DNA from: an uncultured Clostridia bacterium
GTDB taxonomy: Bacteria; Bacillota; Peptococcia; Peptococcales; Peptococcaceae
NCBI GenBank assembly: GCA_944391625.1
Contig: CALXUG010000028.1
Span: forward strand, 1 to 38,441
DNA length: 38,441 nt
Direction of reading: 5' to 3'
Part shown: piece after piece, positions 16,742 to 24,226 of the stretch
How the letters are laid out: the number at the start of each line of letters is the position of its first letter
Numbering within the stretch: position 1 is the first letter of the stretch
Position numbers and translations under genes: made by a program
The notes under the pieces: model-generated
What the model was told of the DNA's origin: nothing
Databases searched by the model: none
The model's input: only the letters and a program-made list of their open reading frames with translations

Positions 16742-18358
16742 TTATGCTTCCTCCTCATCGTCTAAATTCTGTAAAGGTTCAAAACGCAGATTTTCTTCAC
16801 GTTTCTTTTCACCCTTCATAACCAGAGCGTTACCCAATAATTCATGCACACCGCAAACTTCTACGCCAGGATTCCAATAACGCATCAGAGCCGGTAAAGC
16901 TGCACGGTCAATCGCACAGATACAAGCAAGCATATTTACGCCATGACGTTCTTTTACAAATTTAACCGCATTGGCTCTTGGGAAACCACCGCGCATACGC
17001 ATTTCCATGTTTTCATCGTTACCCAAACCGGCGCCGCTGCCGCAGCAGAAGGTTTTTTCACGGATGGTATCTTCCGGCATTTCATGCCATTCTACACAGT
17101 GATCCAGAATGTAACGAGGTTCGTCCAGCAGGCCCATTGCACGAGCAGGGTTGCAGGAGTCATGATATGTGGCAACAATGCCTTTGTTTCTGGATGGATC
17201 CAGTTTTACTTTGTTGTGACGCAGTAAGTCGGCAGTAAATTCGCAAACGTGAATCATTTTGGTAGATTTTGCGTTTTCAAATACTGTACCGGTTACAGGG
17301 CTCTTTGGTACTTCCAGGTTGGATGGAGCAGGACCGTTCATGGTATCCATGTACTGATTCAGTACACGCCACATATGACCGCATTCCCCACCAATGATAT
17401 ATTTAACGCCCAGACGCTGTGCTTCTGCGTAAATTTTTGCATTCAGACGTTTCATCATTTCATTGGAAGTAAACAGACCAAAGTTACCGCCTTCTGAGTT
17501 ATAGGTACTCAATGTATAGTCCAGACCCATTTCATGGAACAGCATCAACTGACCCATCAAGCTGTAAGTACCTGGTGTTGCAAACACGTCACCGGATGGT
17601 GGAACGTATAAAATTTCTGCACCTTTCCGGTTGTAGGATAAATCCAAACGTACACCGGTAATATCCTCAATATCGTCCACTGCCATGTCAAAGGAGTCTA
17701 CTACCCCGTGAGGCTGAATGCCCAAGTGGTTCCCTTTCATGTAGCAAGCAGATACAGGACCCATTACCCAGTCAATACTCAGACCAACCAGGTTCAGCAA
17801 TTCACGGCCAATCATGGTAATTTCAGCGGTATCAATACCGTATGGACAGTATAAAGAACACCGTCTGCATTCGGTACACTGGAAGAAATAGTAGAACCAT
17901 TCTTTCAGTACTGGCAGAGTCAGCTCTCTGGCCCCTACCATTCTTGCCATTAATTTACCTGCCAATGTGTACTCTTTCCGATAAACGGAACGCATCAGTT
18001 CAGCACGTAAAACAGGCATGTTTTTTGGATCGCCGGACCCTAAAAAGAAATGACATTTGTCAGCGCAAGCACCACATCTTACGCAAATGTCCATAAATAC
18101 TTTTAAGGAACGGAATTTCTGCAGACGTTCTCTCAGACCGTCTAAAATAATCTGCTGCCAGTTTTCAGGCAGCTTCCAGTCTTCATCAGCTGGAGACCAG
18201 GTACGTGGATTTGGGAACCCGATCATTTCTAAGCTTTCTGGTTTACTTGCATAACTGTAAGTACCAGGTCTGAATTCTACCGGCACGTCCATCCAGCTTG
18301 TTTCAGGCGGCTTAAAGTCAATCTTGGTAAGTTCCTGTGGTTTTGGAAGTTTTGCCAT
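16742..18358 (-). CDS. dsrK: DsrK: HdrD-like catalytic iron-sulfur subunit
   Basis: This is a 538-residue cytoplasmic-face subunit related to heterodisulfide reductase HdrD. It is thought to reduce the DsrC trisulfide, or a similar disulfide, with electrons from DsrM. Two ferredoxin-type clusters are visible: CVRCGACADKC (C92, 95, 98, 102) and CTECRRCSLYC (C161, 164, 167, 171). CCG-domain elements follow: GGECGHMWR (C326), HDSCNPARAMGLLDEPR (C402), and FCCGSGAGLGND (C438/C439) with ACICAID. These ligate the noncubane-type catalytic cluster in relatives. Opening words such as PVEFRPGTYSYASKP and ADEDWKLPENWQ match DsrK. AAGGGGTGTTAAC precedes the ATG. It is the first structural dsr gene here. 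Confidence 0.95.
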   Translation of the reverse strand: MAKLPKPQELTKIDFKPPETSWMDVPVEFRPGTYSYASKPESLEMIGFPNPRTWSPADEDWKLPENWQQIILDGLRERLQKFRSLKVFMDICVRCGACADKCHFFLGSGDPKNMPVLRAELMRSVYRKEYTLAGKLMARMVGARELTLPVLKEWFYYFFQCTECRRCSLYCPYGIDTAEITMIGRELLNLVGLSIDWVMGPVSACYMKGNHLGIQPHGVVDSFDMAVDDIEDITGVRLDLSYNRKGAEILYVPPSGDVFATPGTYSLMGQLMLFHEMGLDYTLSTYNSEGGNFGLFTSNEMMKRLNAKIYAEAQRLGVKYIIGGECGHMWRVLNQYMDTMNGPAPSNLEVPKSPVTGTVFENAKSTKMIHVCEFTADLLRHNKVKLDPSRNKGIVATYHDSCNPARAMGLLDEPRYILDHCVEWHEMPEDTIREKTFCCGSGAGLGNDENMEMRMRGGFPRANAVKFVKERHGVNMLACICAIDRAALPALMRYWNPGVEVCGVHELLGNALVMKGEKKREENLRFEPLQNLDDEEEA

Positions 18359-18382
18359 GTTAACACCCCTTCATCATATTTC

Positions 18383-18943
18383 CTATTCTTTTTCTATATA
18401 GTTACTGCACCGCATAAAGGTGCTAGTATCCACCGTTTCATTAAGCAGATTTGCCTTTTGCAGGATATCGTTCATTTCTTTAATCTGAGCGATCCGCAAA
18501 TTGTAAATCATTTCTTTGCTTTCACTGTACAGGTCAAAGGCGATCAGCATCAGCGTATCAACATCACTGAACAGATCTTCTAACTCTGTCTGGGTAATCT
18601 CTCCCGATTTTATTTCACTCTGGAATACTTTCGCCACCAGATTTTTGAAGCTAGGCAAAAAGGCCAGTGCTTTTGATGGTTTTAAGTCCTGTACGGCGCG
18701 AATCTTCAAGATCATTTCCAAATGCTGATACAATTTGTCAGCATCTCGATCGCCGTGCAGCTCTCCCAACAGATGATCCATACTGCGATAAATATTGCTG
18801 CCAACCGGATTGGTGAAGTCCTTGTCAACTTTTACAAAATATTTATGCGCTTCTACCGGATAAGCGGCAATCGCCTGTTCAAACCATTTTTCTAATAATT
18901 CTTCATGCTTTTCCTGCATAAACCGGTTTAAAGATTTGCTCAT
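18383..18943 (-). CDS. RsbRD N-terminal-domain protein leading the dsr genes
   Basis: This is a 186-residue soluble helical protein resembling the RsbT co-antagonist RsbRD N-terminal domain. Segments include MSKSLNRFMQEKHEELLEKW, DFTNPVGSNIYRSMDHLLGE, DLKPSKALAFLPSFKNLVAK and MLIAFDLYSESKEMIYNLRI. It has no STAS output domain, unlike full RsbR proteins. Genes of this type are found beside dsrMKJOP in some sulfate and sulfite reducers, where the role is not established; sensing of redox state or a regulatory role is possible. GGAGGTGAAAGG sits before the ATG at 18941-18943, ruling out a start six codons upstream. It is 24 bases ahead of dsrK and 44 after ccsA. Confidence 0.8.
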   Translation of the reverse strand: MSKSLNRFMQEKHEELLEKWFEQAIAAYPVEAHKYFVKVDKDFTNPVGSNIYRSMDHLLGELHGDRDADKLYQHLEMILKIRAVQDLKPSKALAFLPSFKNLVAKVFQSEIKSGEITQTELEDLFSDVDTLMLIAFDLYSESKEMIYNLRIAQIKEMNDILQKANLLNETVDTSTFMRCSNYIEKE

Positions 18944-18987
18944 CCTTTCACCTCCCATCAAAAATATTACAAACCTCTATTCTTTAT

Positions 18988-19821
18988 TTAAGCGGCAGGC
19001 ACCAAATAACTGTGCATACCGGGTAAAAGATAGCTTACCCCAAAAAATGTGAAAATAACTGCTATAAAACCCAAAACAGACAGCCAAGCCGCCCGTTTGC
19101 CCTTAAAGCCTTTTAAAAATCTGGTATGCAGATACGCTGCATATACCAACCAGGTAATTAACGCCCATGTTTCTTTTGGATCCCAACTCCAGAACGCGCC
19201 CCAGGCATATTCTGCCCAAACTGCCCCTGTTACCAGCATAATGGTTAAAAACGGCAGCCCTACAAAAATTAATTTATAGGAAATTTCGTCCAATACTTTT
19301 AAAGCAGGCAGCTCTGTATTAATACGACTCTGGAAATCTACCTCTTTTTTATCTTTCAACAAATAGGCAATTGATACGGCAAAAGAAATTGCAAAAGAAC
19401 CGTAGGCAATCACCGCCGCCGACACATGCACTGCCAGCCAATAGCTGCGCAACGCAGGCATAACCGGCTGTATGGTCAAATCAATACTGACCAGCCAGCA
19501 GGAAATGACTACTGCCACCGGCATTACAAAAATACCTACTGCGCCAAGATCAAACTTTTTCTCTACAATGCTGTACGCCACAACTACAGCAAACACAAAA
19601 CTCAAACCAAATTCAAAGCCATTGTTCAACGGCAGACCGCCGATTAATGCGGAACGAATCAACAGTCCCAAAGCATTTAACAGCAACCCGATATATACAA
19701 TTTTGGTTGCCAGCTTCTGCATCTTTTTGTTTCCGGACCAGAAACTAAATGCATAAATCATAAAGGAACCTATATAGGCAGCCAACATAAACCACAATAA
19801 AGGTAATTGCAACTGTTCCAT
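18988..19821 (-). CDS. ccsA: CcsA/ResC: System II cytochrome c heme-handling protein
   Basis: This is a 277-residue polytopic membrane protein that presents heme to apocytochrome c on the outer face of the membrane. The tryptophan-rich WWD motif WGAFWSWDPKETWALITWLV is clear. Conserved histidines that can hold heme are in YWLAVHVSAAVIAYGSFAIS and YAAYLHTRFLKG. About eight hydrophobic segments are seen. It follows resB with only three bases between stop and start, and its ribosome site (AGGAGG) is inside the end of resB, implying coupled translation. Its client in this operon is evidently the triheme DsrJ. Confidence 0.95.
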   Translation of the reverse strand: MEQLQLPLLWFMLAAYIGSFMIYAFSFWSGNKKMQKLATKIVYIGLLLNALGLLIRSALIGGLPLNNGFEFGLSFVFAVVVAYSIVEKKFDLGAVGIFVMPVAVVISCWLVSIDLTIQPVMPALRSYWLAVHVSAAVIAYGSFAISFAVSIAYLLKDKKEVDFQSRINTELPALKVLDEISYKLIFVGLPFLTIMLVTGAVWAEYAWGAFWSWDPKETWALITWLVYAAYLHTRFLKGFKGKRAAWLSVLGFIAVIFTFFGVSYLLPGMHSYLVPAA

Positions 19822-19824
19822 TTT

Positions 19825-20982
19825 TTACGAAACCTCCTGTTGTGTTTCCGGCCACTGTTCAGCCAGTTTGGTTTGCAGTTCTTCTACAATAACAGGACTT
19901 TTGCTGTAACACCAGATCCTGCTTCGTTTATTATCTAAAATGATTCTCAATTCTTGATACCGGCCGCTGAAGAACATCAGAGAAGCGATAGTCGCCAATA
20001 AGAAACCGGCAAATACAATAAAGGTTCCCTGTCTGGTTTTTAACTCTAATATGCTGTATGCTGCCGTATCTAAAAACTCAACGGTCGCACCGCTTTCATC
20101 CAGCGTTAACACATCGCCCGGCTGCACAAACTGCCCGCGGGGCTCGTTGATGTGGTCGCTGATTTGCAAATAAACTTTACCCTCAACATTGGCAACAACC
20201 ACCGTTTGCCCTGCAATTTTGCTGGGTTGATTATCCGGCAGACCATAGGTAGTGTTTTCTTCTTCATTGGCACTTCCTTTGACCTCTATCAGATGACGGT
20301 AATCGTAAGAGTTCTGATAAATCATCATACTGCCGTAACGATACGGTGAATTTACTTTTGTTTCTGCATTCTCGGCAACCAGCTGACCGTCTACATACAG
20401 ATTAAATCGTGTCACCCAGTTATCAATTGCCTGCGCTTCATCATACACAGTTTGAAAATCCAAAATTTCCACCTGACTATCAGGGCCATATGCCCGTTTC
20501 AATTCATCAGGAAATGGCCGAATTTGCCCTACCTGCCCCATCACATACCCTTGTGTGTGAAACGTGGTAAACAAAGCGCCAATCAAAATAATCAGCATGG
20601 AAATATGCAGCAAATGGGGCGCACAAAGGCCAAGTTTGCCCTTTTGAGCCAACAGCTTTACCTGATGCTGCTCCTGCTGCCGGCTGACCTTATAATGGTT
20701 TTCCTGCAGCCACGCCTGCACCGCAGTTTCATCTGCTGCATAAGCAATATACGGACCTTGCTCAGGTACATCGGCAGCTGTACGATGCAGCTGTTTCCAT
20801 AACCCGGGCAGCAATTTTGCAGTACATAAACTCAAATTCAGAAAAAAGGCCATTACAAGAATACGAAAAGACCACGAATTAAATGCGTCAGCCTCTGGAT
20901 AAATAGTAGCTAAAACCGAAATTACAGCAATTGCCGCAATCAAAATGACTGCCAACTTCAAAGATGATAAGAATTTTAGCAT
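19825..20982 (-). CDS. resB: ResB/Ccs1: System II cytochrome c biogenesis protein
   Basis: This is a 385-residue membrane protein that partners CcsA in System II cytochrome c synthesis. MLKFLSSLKLAVILIAAIAV starts the first transmembrane segment. Further segments are ILVMAFFLNLSLCTAKLLPG and LLHISMLIILIGALFTTFHT. A large extracytoplasmic domain precedes the last helix (TFIVFAGFLLATIASLMFFS). AAGGAG and six bases precede the ATG at 20980-20982, so the longer frame from 21027 is rejected. A TATAAT hexamer at 21026-21031 on the minus strand could be the -10 of the operon promoter, but no good -35 is seen. It is the first gene of the probable resB-ccsA-dsr operon. Confidence 0.92.
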   Translation of the reverse strand: MLKFLSSLKLAVILIAAIAVISVLATIYPEADAFNSWSFRILVMAFFLNLSLCTAKLLPGLWKQLHRTAADVPEQGPYIAYAADETAVQAWLQENHYKVSRQQEQHQVKLLAQKGKLGLCAPHLLHISMLIILIGALFTTFHTQGYVMGQVGQIRPFPDELKRAYGPDSQVEILDFQTVYDEAQAIDNWVTRFNLYVDGQLVAENAETKVNSPYRYGSMMIYQNSYDYRHLIEVKGSANEEENTTYGLPDNQPSKIAGQTVVVANVEGKVYLQISDHINEPRGQFVQPGDVLTLDESGATVEFLDTAAYSILELKTRQGTFIVFAGFLLATIASLMFFSGRYQELRIILDNKRSRIWCYSKSPVIVEELQTKLAEQWPETQQEVS

Positions 20983-21150
20983 GGAAATCTCCTTCTGAAT
21001 ATCTGTATAAAATCTTAACTTTAACATTATATCTGAAAAACAGCTAAAACACTACACATTTTGTGAAAAAAACAACATTTTCAAAACGAAAATTACATTG
21101 TAAAATTTATGTTATGCCATAGATTTCTTTTATCGTATCATTATCATAGT

Positions 21151-21894
21151 TTATAGCTCACTGGCCACTGCCATTTTATCCCGAATTTTTTCCAGCGCAC
21201 TTTTTTCCAGACGGGAAATCTGCATCTGCGAAACTCCCAATAACGCTGCAATTTTGCTCTGGGTCAGATCCTCAAAATAACGATAATAAATCACCTGTTT
21301 TTGCTGCTCGCTCAACACTTCCATAGCCGCTTTCAAATCTTTTTTCAACTCTACATTGTCCAGATTCTGATCCATAGCGCCCAAATACAGCTCCGGCACG
21401 TTGTTTTCATTTTCGTTCAATTGCTCTGACAACGATGTAGTCTGACTGGCCTGTTTTGCCTCTATCACTTCTTTTAAATCAGCCTTATCCATTTGCAGCA
21501 GCTCAGCCAACTGCTCGGTTGTAGGCGGATTGCCGTGTTTCTGATAATATTCGCCCTCCGCTCTGGTAATCCGCGTGCTTAACTCCCGATATTTGCGCGG
21601 AATTACCACACGCCAGGTATTATCCCGATAATAATTCATAATCTTGCCGGAAACGGTTCTGTAGGCAAAGGTCTTAAACCGTATCTCTTTTTCAGGATCA
21701 AAACGCTCCAATGCGCCCACCACAGCAATGCGGGCTACCTGCTGCAGATCTTCCCGTTCCCATGGCAGATAACACTGGGACTGACACCAGTACTTTATCA
21801 ACGGCTCCATGGCAGTCAGAATATCTTCCATACCTGCAGGAGTGGGATTTTCTTTGTATGTGAGTACCATTTGTTCGATATCTTTTTTCATCAT
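21151..21894 (-). CDS. Sigma-70 family sigma factor, SigB/SigF/SigG type
   Basis: This is a 247-residue alternative sigma factor. Region 2 is seen in LQQVARIAVVGALERFDPEK, IRFKTFAYRTVSGKIMNYYR and DNTWRVVIPR. Region 3 includes HGNPPTTEQLAELLQMDKAD. Region 4 has VLSEQQKQVIYYRYFEDLTQ and SKIAALLGVSQMQISRLEKS, a helix-turn-helix of SigB/SigF type. The RDNTWRVVIPR stretch is close to the SigB/SigF family RDxxWxVxVPR. The gene lies 15 bases after the gene of its probable anti-sigma kinase. Two adjacent ATGs are possible starts; GGGGGAG slightly favours the second (21889-21891). Whether it controls a stress or a sporulation-like programme cannot be told here. Confidence 0.9.
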   Translation of the reverse strand: MMKKDIEQMVLTYKENPTPAGMEDILTAMEPLIKYWCQSQCYLPWEREDLQQVARIAVVGALERFDPEKEIRFKTFAYRTVSGKIMNYYRDNTWRVVIPRKYRELSTRITRAEGEYYQKHGNPPTTEQLAELLQMDKADLKEVIEAKQASQTTSLSEQLNENENNVPELYLGAMDQNLDNVELKKDLKAAMEVLSEQQKQVIYYRYFEDLTQSKIAALLGVSQMQISRLEKSALEKIRDKMAVASEL

Positions 21895-21909
21895 CCGCTC
21901 CCCCTTCTG

Positions 21910-22302
21910 CTACCAGCGAAGCCATCCGCTTAAACTATTGCCTGTTTCATTAAAGGTTACTTCATCTAATATGGCTTGCATCAGTAGCAAGCCTCGTCCA
22001 TGTTCTTCTAAGGATATCACGTCCCGGGTTTGATGCTGCAAAGACTTAGGCACACCCGGCCCTTTATCAGTTACTGTAAAAGAAAATCCCTGGGGCGTGC
22101 ATTGCCAGCAAACCTCTACACTGGCATCGTTCTGATTTTGGGGACAGCCGTAAAGCAATGCATTTTGCACAGCTTCCATAATACACAGCCGAATATCCAT
22201 CTGTTTTTCTTCTCCAATGTTCCACTGCCGCAATTGCTGCAGCAGACAATCTGTTACATCTGTAATCTGTGCAATTGTGGAAATTTTCATCTGTACCTGC
22301 AT
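21910..22302 (-). CDS. RsbW/SpoIIAB-like anti-sigma serine kinase
   Basis: This is a 130-residue GHKL ATPase of the HATPase_c_2 type. The N box is in LCIMEAVQNALLYGCPQN, the G1 box in VTDKGPGVPKS, and the G2 box in EEHGRGLLLMQAILDEV. Such proteins bind and silence the cognate sigma factor and are released by an unphosphorylated STAS antagonist. The adjacent downstream sigma gene makes the pairing likely. No STAS antagonist (RsbV/SpoIIAA) is encoded in the window, so it must lie elsewhere. GGAGGATAAACAA precedes the ATG at 22300-22302; a GTG five codons upstream overlaps that ribosome site. Confidence 0.88.
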   Translation of the reverse strand: MQVQMKISTIAQITDVTDCLLQQLRQWNIGEEKQMDIRLCIMEAVQNALLYGCPQNQNDASVEVCWQCTPQGFSFTVTDKGPGVPKSLQHQTRDVISLEEHGRGLLLMQAILDEVTFNETGNSLSGWLRW

Positions 22303-22319
22303 TTGTTTATCCTCCACTT

Positions 22320-22691
22320 TTATTCTATCCCGGCTTCCCGCAACCTATTTTTGATGATTTCCGCCAGCAATGGGTCAATACCCAAATGCTGGGTCAAATC
22401 TATTTTTATATGGGGATACCTCTGCTCCATGGCCTCTAAAATTTTAGGAATCCCGTTGGATAAATGATTGCCGCGGGTTAAAAACATGGGCACAATCACA
22501 ATCCGTTTCGCGCCTGCTTCTGCCAGCCGACCGATTTCCTGCTCCAACGTAGGCTCTGCTACCTCCACAAAAGAACCGCTGACAGAAAGATTGGGCAATT
22601 GCTGCGCCACCATGCGCCACATATTGCGCACCTCTGTATTTGCCTGTTCCCGAATGCTGCCATGACCTAATAAAATAACTGCTTGTTCCAT
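22320..22691 (-). CDS. cbiX: Small CbiX/SirB-type sirohydrochlorin chelatase
   Basis: This 123-residue protein has the size of the short, dimeric CbiX class. These enzymes insert Co2+ (anaerobic cobalamin) or Fe2+ (siroheme) into sirohydrochlorin. The metal-handling histidines are His10 in AVILLGHGSIREQAN and His76 in VPMFLTRGNHLSNGIPK. VEVAEPTLEQEIGRLAEAGA is the conserved middle. ATG at 22689-22691 follows GGAGTGTGTA. In context, siroheme supply for a sulfite reductase would fit the dsr genes nearby. Cobalamin synthesis is equally possible from the sequence alone. It lies 15 bases after pspC and 17 before the anti-sigma gene. Confidence 0.9.
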   Translation of the reverse strand: MEQAVILLGHGSIREQANTEVRNMWRMVAQQLPNLSVSGSFVEVAEPTLEQEIGRLAEAGAKRIVIVPMFLTRGNHLSNGIPKILEAMEQRYPHIKIDLTQHLGIDPLLAEIIKNRLREAGIE

Positions 22692-22706
22692 TACACACTC
22701 CATTTG

Positions 22707-22925
22707 TTATACATCAATGTAATCTTTTTCTTCCGGAATTGCATATGCCAAAAGAATATATATTGCGATCGCCGTCAGGGTGCTGACGGGCGGAAATAAA
22801 CAAACCAATACCCATACCATGCGCACAAAAATAGCATCAATGCCAAACAAATTGCCAATTGCCGCACAGACACCCAATAGTTTTCGTCCCCGCTTTGGTC
22901 TTCTCAACTTTTTTATTTTACGCAT
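22707..22925 (-). CDS. PspC-domain small membrane protein
   Basis: This is a 72-residue protein with the PspC domain. The basic N-terminus MRKIKKLRRPKRGRKLLGVC leads into AAIGNLFGIDAIFVRMVWVL and a second hydrophobic stretch STLTAIAIYILLAYAIPEEK. In enterobacteria PspC is a membrane-stress component; stand-alone PspC proteins in Firmicutes are poorly characterised. It is first in a run with cbiX, the anti-sigma and the sigma genes, so a link to envelope stress signalling is possible but unproven. A possible promoter is TTGAAC (22977-22982) with TTTTAT (22953-22958), spacer 18. Confidence 0.85.
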   Translation of the reverse strand: MRKIKKLRRPKRGRKLLGVCAAIGNLFGIDAIFVRMVWVLVCLFPPVSTLTAIAIYILLAYAIPEEKDYIDV

Positions 22926-23072
22926 TTACCCTCGCCTGCTTTCATTTATTTTATAAAAATTTCCGATTATGCTATTGTTCAAATTTTCATTGTCCTGTAG
23001 AATATAAAATAACAAAGTAAGGCTACGCCATACAGTATATTTATCAATTTATTTATGTCAGGAGTCATTTTT

Positions 23073-23261
23073 ATGAGAACTTTATTATTTGCTGCTGCGA
23101 TTCTGCTCAGCGCCATTGTTGTCTTGCTTGCTTTCTTTTCCATTACCGGTCTGTTAAGCAATCTGCTTTACACAGTGATTTCTTCCGGTATCTCTGTTCT
23201 GCTTATCTTTGCATTGTTTCATTTTATTTATCTGTACACCGCCAAAGACAAGAAAAACTGA
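23073..23261 (+). CDS. Small two-helix membrane protein, function unknown
   Basis: This is a 62-residue hydrophobic protein. Segments MRTLLFAAAILLSAIVVLLA and FFSITGLLSNLLYTVISSGI with SVLLIFALFHFIYLYTA form two or three membrane helices, and the tail KDKKN is basic. CAGGAG lies eight bases before the ATG at 23073, favouring this start over an in-frame ATG at 23055. It is a lone plus-strand gene, convergent with the unknown gene at 23267, with five bases between the stops. No family is recognised. Ribosome site, hydrophobic pattern and a terminator support that it is real. Confidence 0.65.
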   Translation: MRTLLFAAAILLSAIVVLLAFFSITGLLSNLLYTVISSGISVLLIFALFHFIYLYTAKDKKN

Positions 23262-23266
23262 TTTTG

Positions 23267-23905
23267 TCATGGTAAATGCGTCAGCTCCGGCTGGCGCATT
23301 TCTATTAGGCCCAAAGCAAATAACTGCAAACTGGCATATAAGTTGGTCCAGAATAATTTACTGCGCTGCCAGTGACTGCGCAAAAATAATCGCTGGTCTT
23401 CATTCATACAGCCGTCCTGCTGCGCCTGCTCAATCTGCGCCAGTTCCTCGCTGTCTGCCAGCACAAGATTTAAAAACTGATAGGTTTCTTCCACTTCATC
23501 CAGTCCCAGCACCTGCTGCCATTCCAGCTCAATCAATTTAAAGTTCAGCCAGTATGCCGTAAACCCTTTGCTGATCCCCAAACTGCCCGTATCGCAAAAC
23601 ACCATTGTTTTCAGATTCCATCTATCAATACGTTTCAGATTATCCATGCTCCAACTGCGGGCTTGTTCCAGCTCGCGCTCTGTAATATCATTATTCCGAA
23701 TACACTGATTAAATAACGCAATGATCTCTTTTGTGTTCATATTTTGCGGTGCATCAGAAAAAAAACGGGTCATTTCTTCGGCAGCCAGCCCTGTAGCCAC
23801 TGCTGTTGTCAACCAGAAAAAACCTTCTGACTGAAATAACGAATCAACACCAGACATATTTATGATATCCCATGACAGCATTCCGCTATCTTTCATTTTC
23901 TCCAT
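23267..23905 (-). CDS. Hypothetical protein
   Basis: I do not recognise this 212-residue protein. The N-terminus is MEKMKDSGMLSWDIINMSGV followed by DSLFQSEGFFWLTTAVATGL and AAEEMTRFFSDAPQNMNTKE. The middle has DITERELEQARSWSMDNLKR and VFCDTGSLGISKGFTAYWLN. It appears soluble and helical, with many Trp, Glu and Gln residues and no signal peptide. GAGGTGA stands eight bases before the ATG at 23903-23905, which is preferred over an ATG/GTG further upstream. A promoter-like TTGCCC-17-TATAAT lies just ahead. Its last codons overlap the terminator hairpin of the convergent gene. Confidence 0.75.
   Translation of the reverse strand: MEKMKDSGMLSWDIINMSGVDSLFQSEGFFWLTTAVATGLAAEEMTRFFSDAPQNMNTKEIIALFNQCIRNNDITERELEQARSWSMDNLKRIDRWNLKTMVFCDTGSLGISKGFTAYWLNFKLIELEWQQVLGLDEVEETYQFLNLVLADSEELAQIEQAQQDGCMNEDQRLFLRSHWQRSKLFWTNLYASLQLFALGLIEMRQPELTHLP
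23274..23301 (+). terminator. Terminator of the small membrane gene, inside the end of the convergent gene
   Basis: AAATGCGTCAGC and GCTGGCGCATTT form a 12-bp stem (one U-G pair) around TCCG, a stable tetraloop-like centre, 12 bases after the plus-strand stop. There is no long U-tract on either strand. The same bases encode the C-terminal RQPELTH residues of the minus-strand gene. Confidence 0.55.
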
Positions 23906-24226
23906 AACAATTTCACCTCTATCATAAACTTTGCTTGATTGTATCCCTATTATACCCTTTTCTTTCTCTGTGGGCAATGGGAATAACTTGTCATACCCGC
24001 CAACTTCCCGCAGTTATAAAAATAATTATACAGAATTTTTCTCTGAAATTTACATTTTCTTTTCACAGATCTGCTATAATACCAGTATCATTTCTAATTC
24101 ATACGGCTTTTGCTACCCAGGCAAAACCGTAGCGCTTTCCCAAGCTGCTTTTTACACAAAGCCGGCAAAACAACAACGCTGGCGCAGTATAACACAGTTT
24201 AAACTTTCACAAAGGAGCTAAGAACC
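23906..24226. other. Divergent intergenic region between the unknown gene and the HAD gene
   Basis: No gene is seen. For the plus strand there is a TATAAT at 24075-24080 without a strong -35. It is followed in the presumed leader by a hairpin at 24103-24130 (ACGGCTTTTGC and GCAAAACCGT, one-base bulge) with no U-tract. This leader hairpin is unassigned. Confidence 0.5.
23949..23977 (-). promoter_or_regulatory. Sigma-A-type promoter for the unknown gene
   Basis: On the minus strand TTGCCC (23972-23977) and TATAAT (23949-23954) are separated by 17 bases. They lie about 45 bases upstream of the start codon at 23905. The -10 is a consensus match and the -35 matches at four of six positions. Confidence 0.55.

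Noticed and set aside
13127-18358. Alternative identity as a HmcABCDEF or Tmc transmembrane complex
   Set aside because: The cytochrome has three hemes and DsrJ-specific segments, and the HdrD-like subunit matches DsrK from its first residues; Hmc and Tmc have multiheme (tetraheme or larger) cytochromes.
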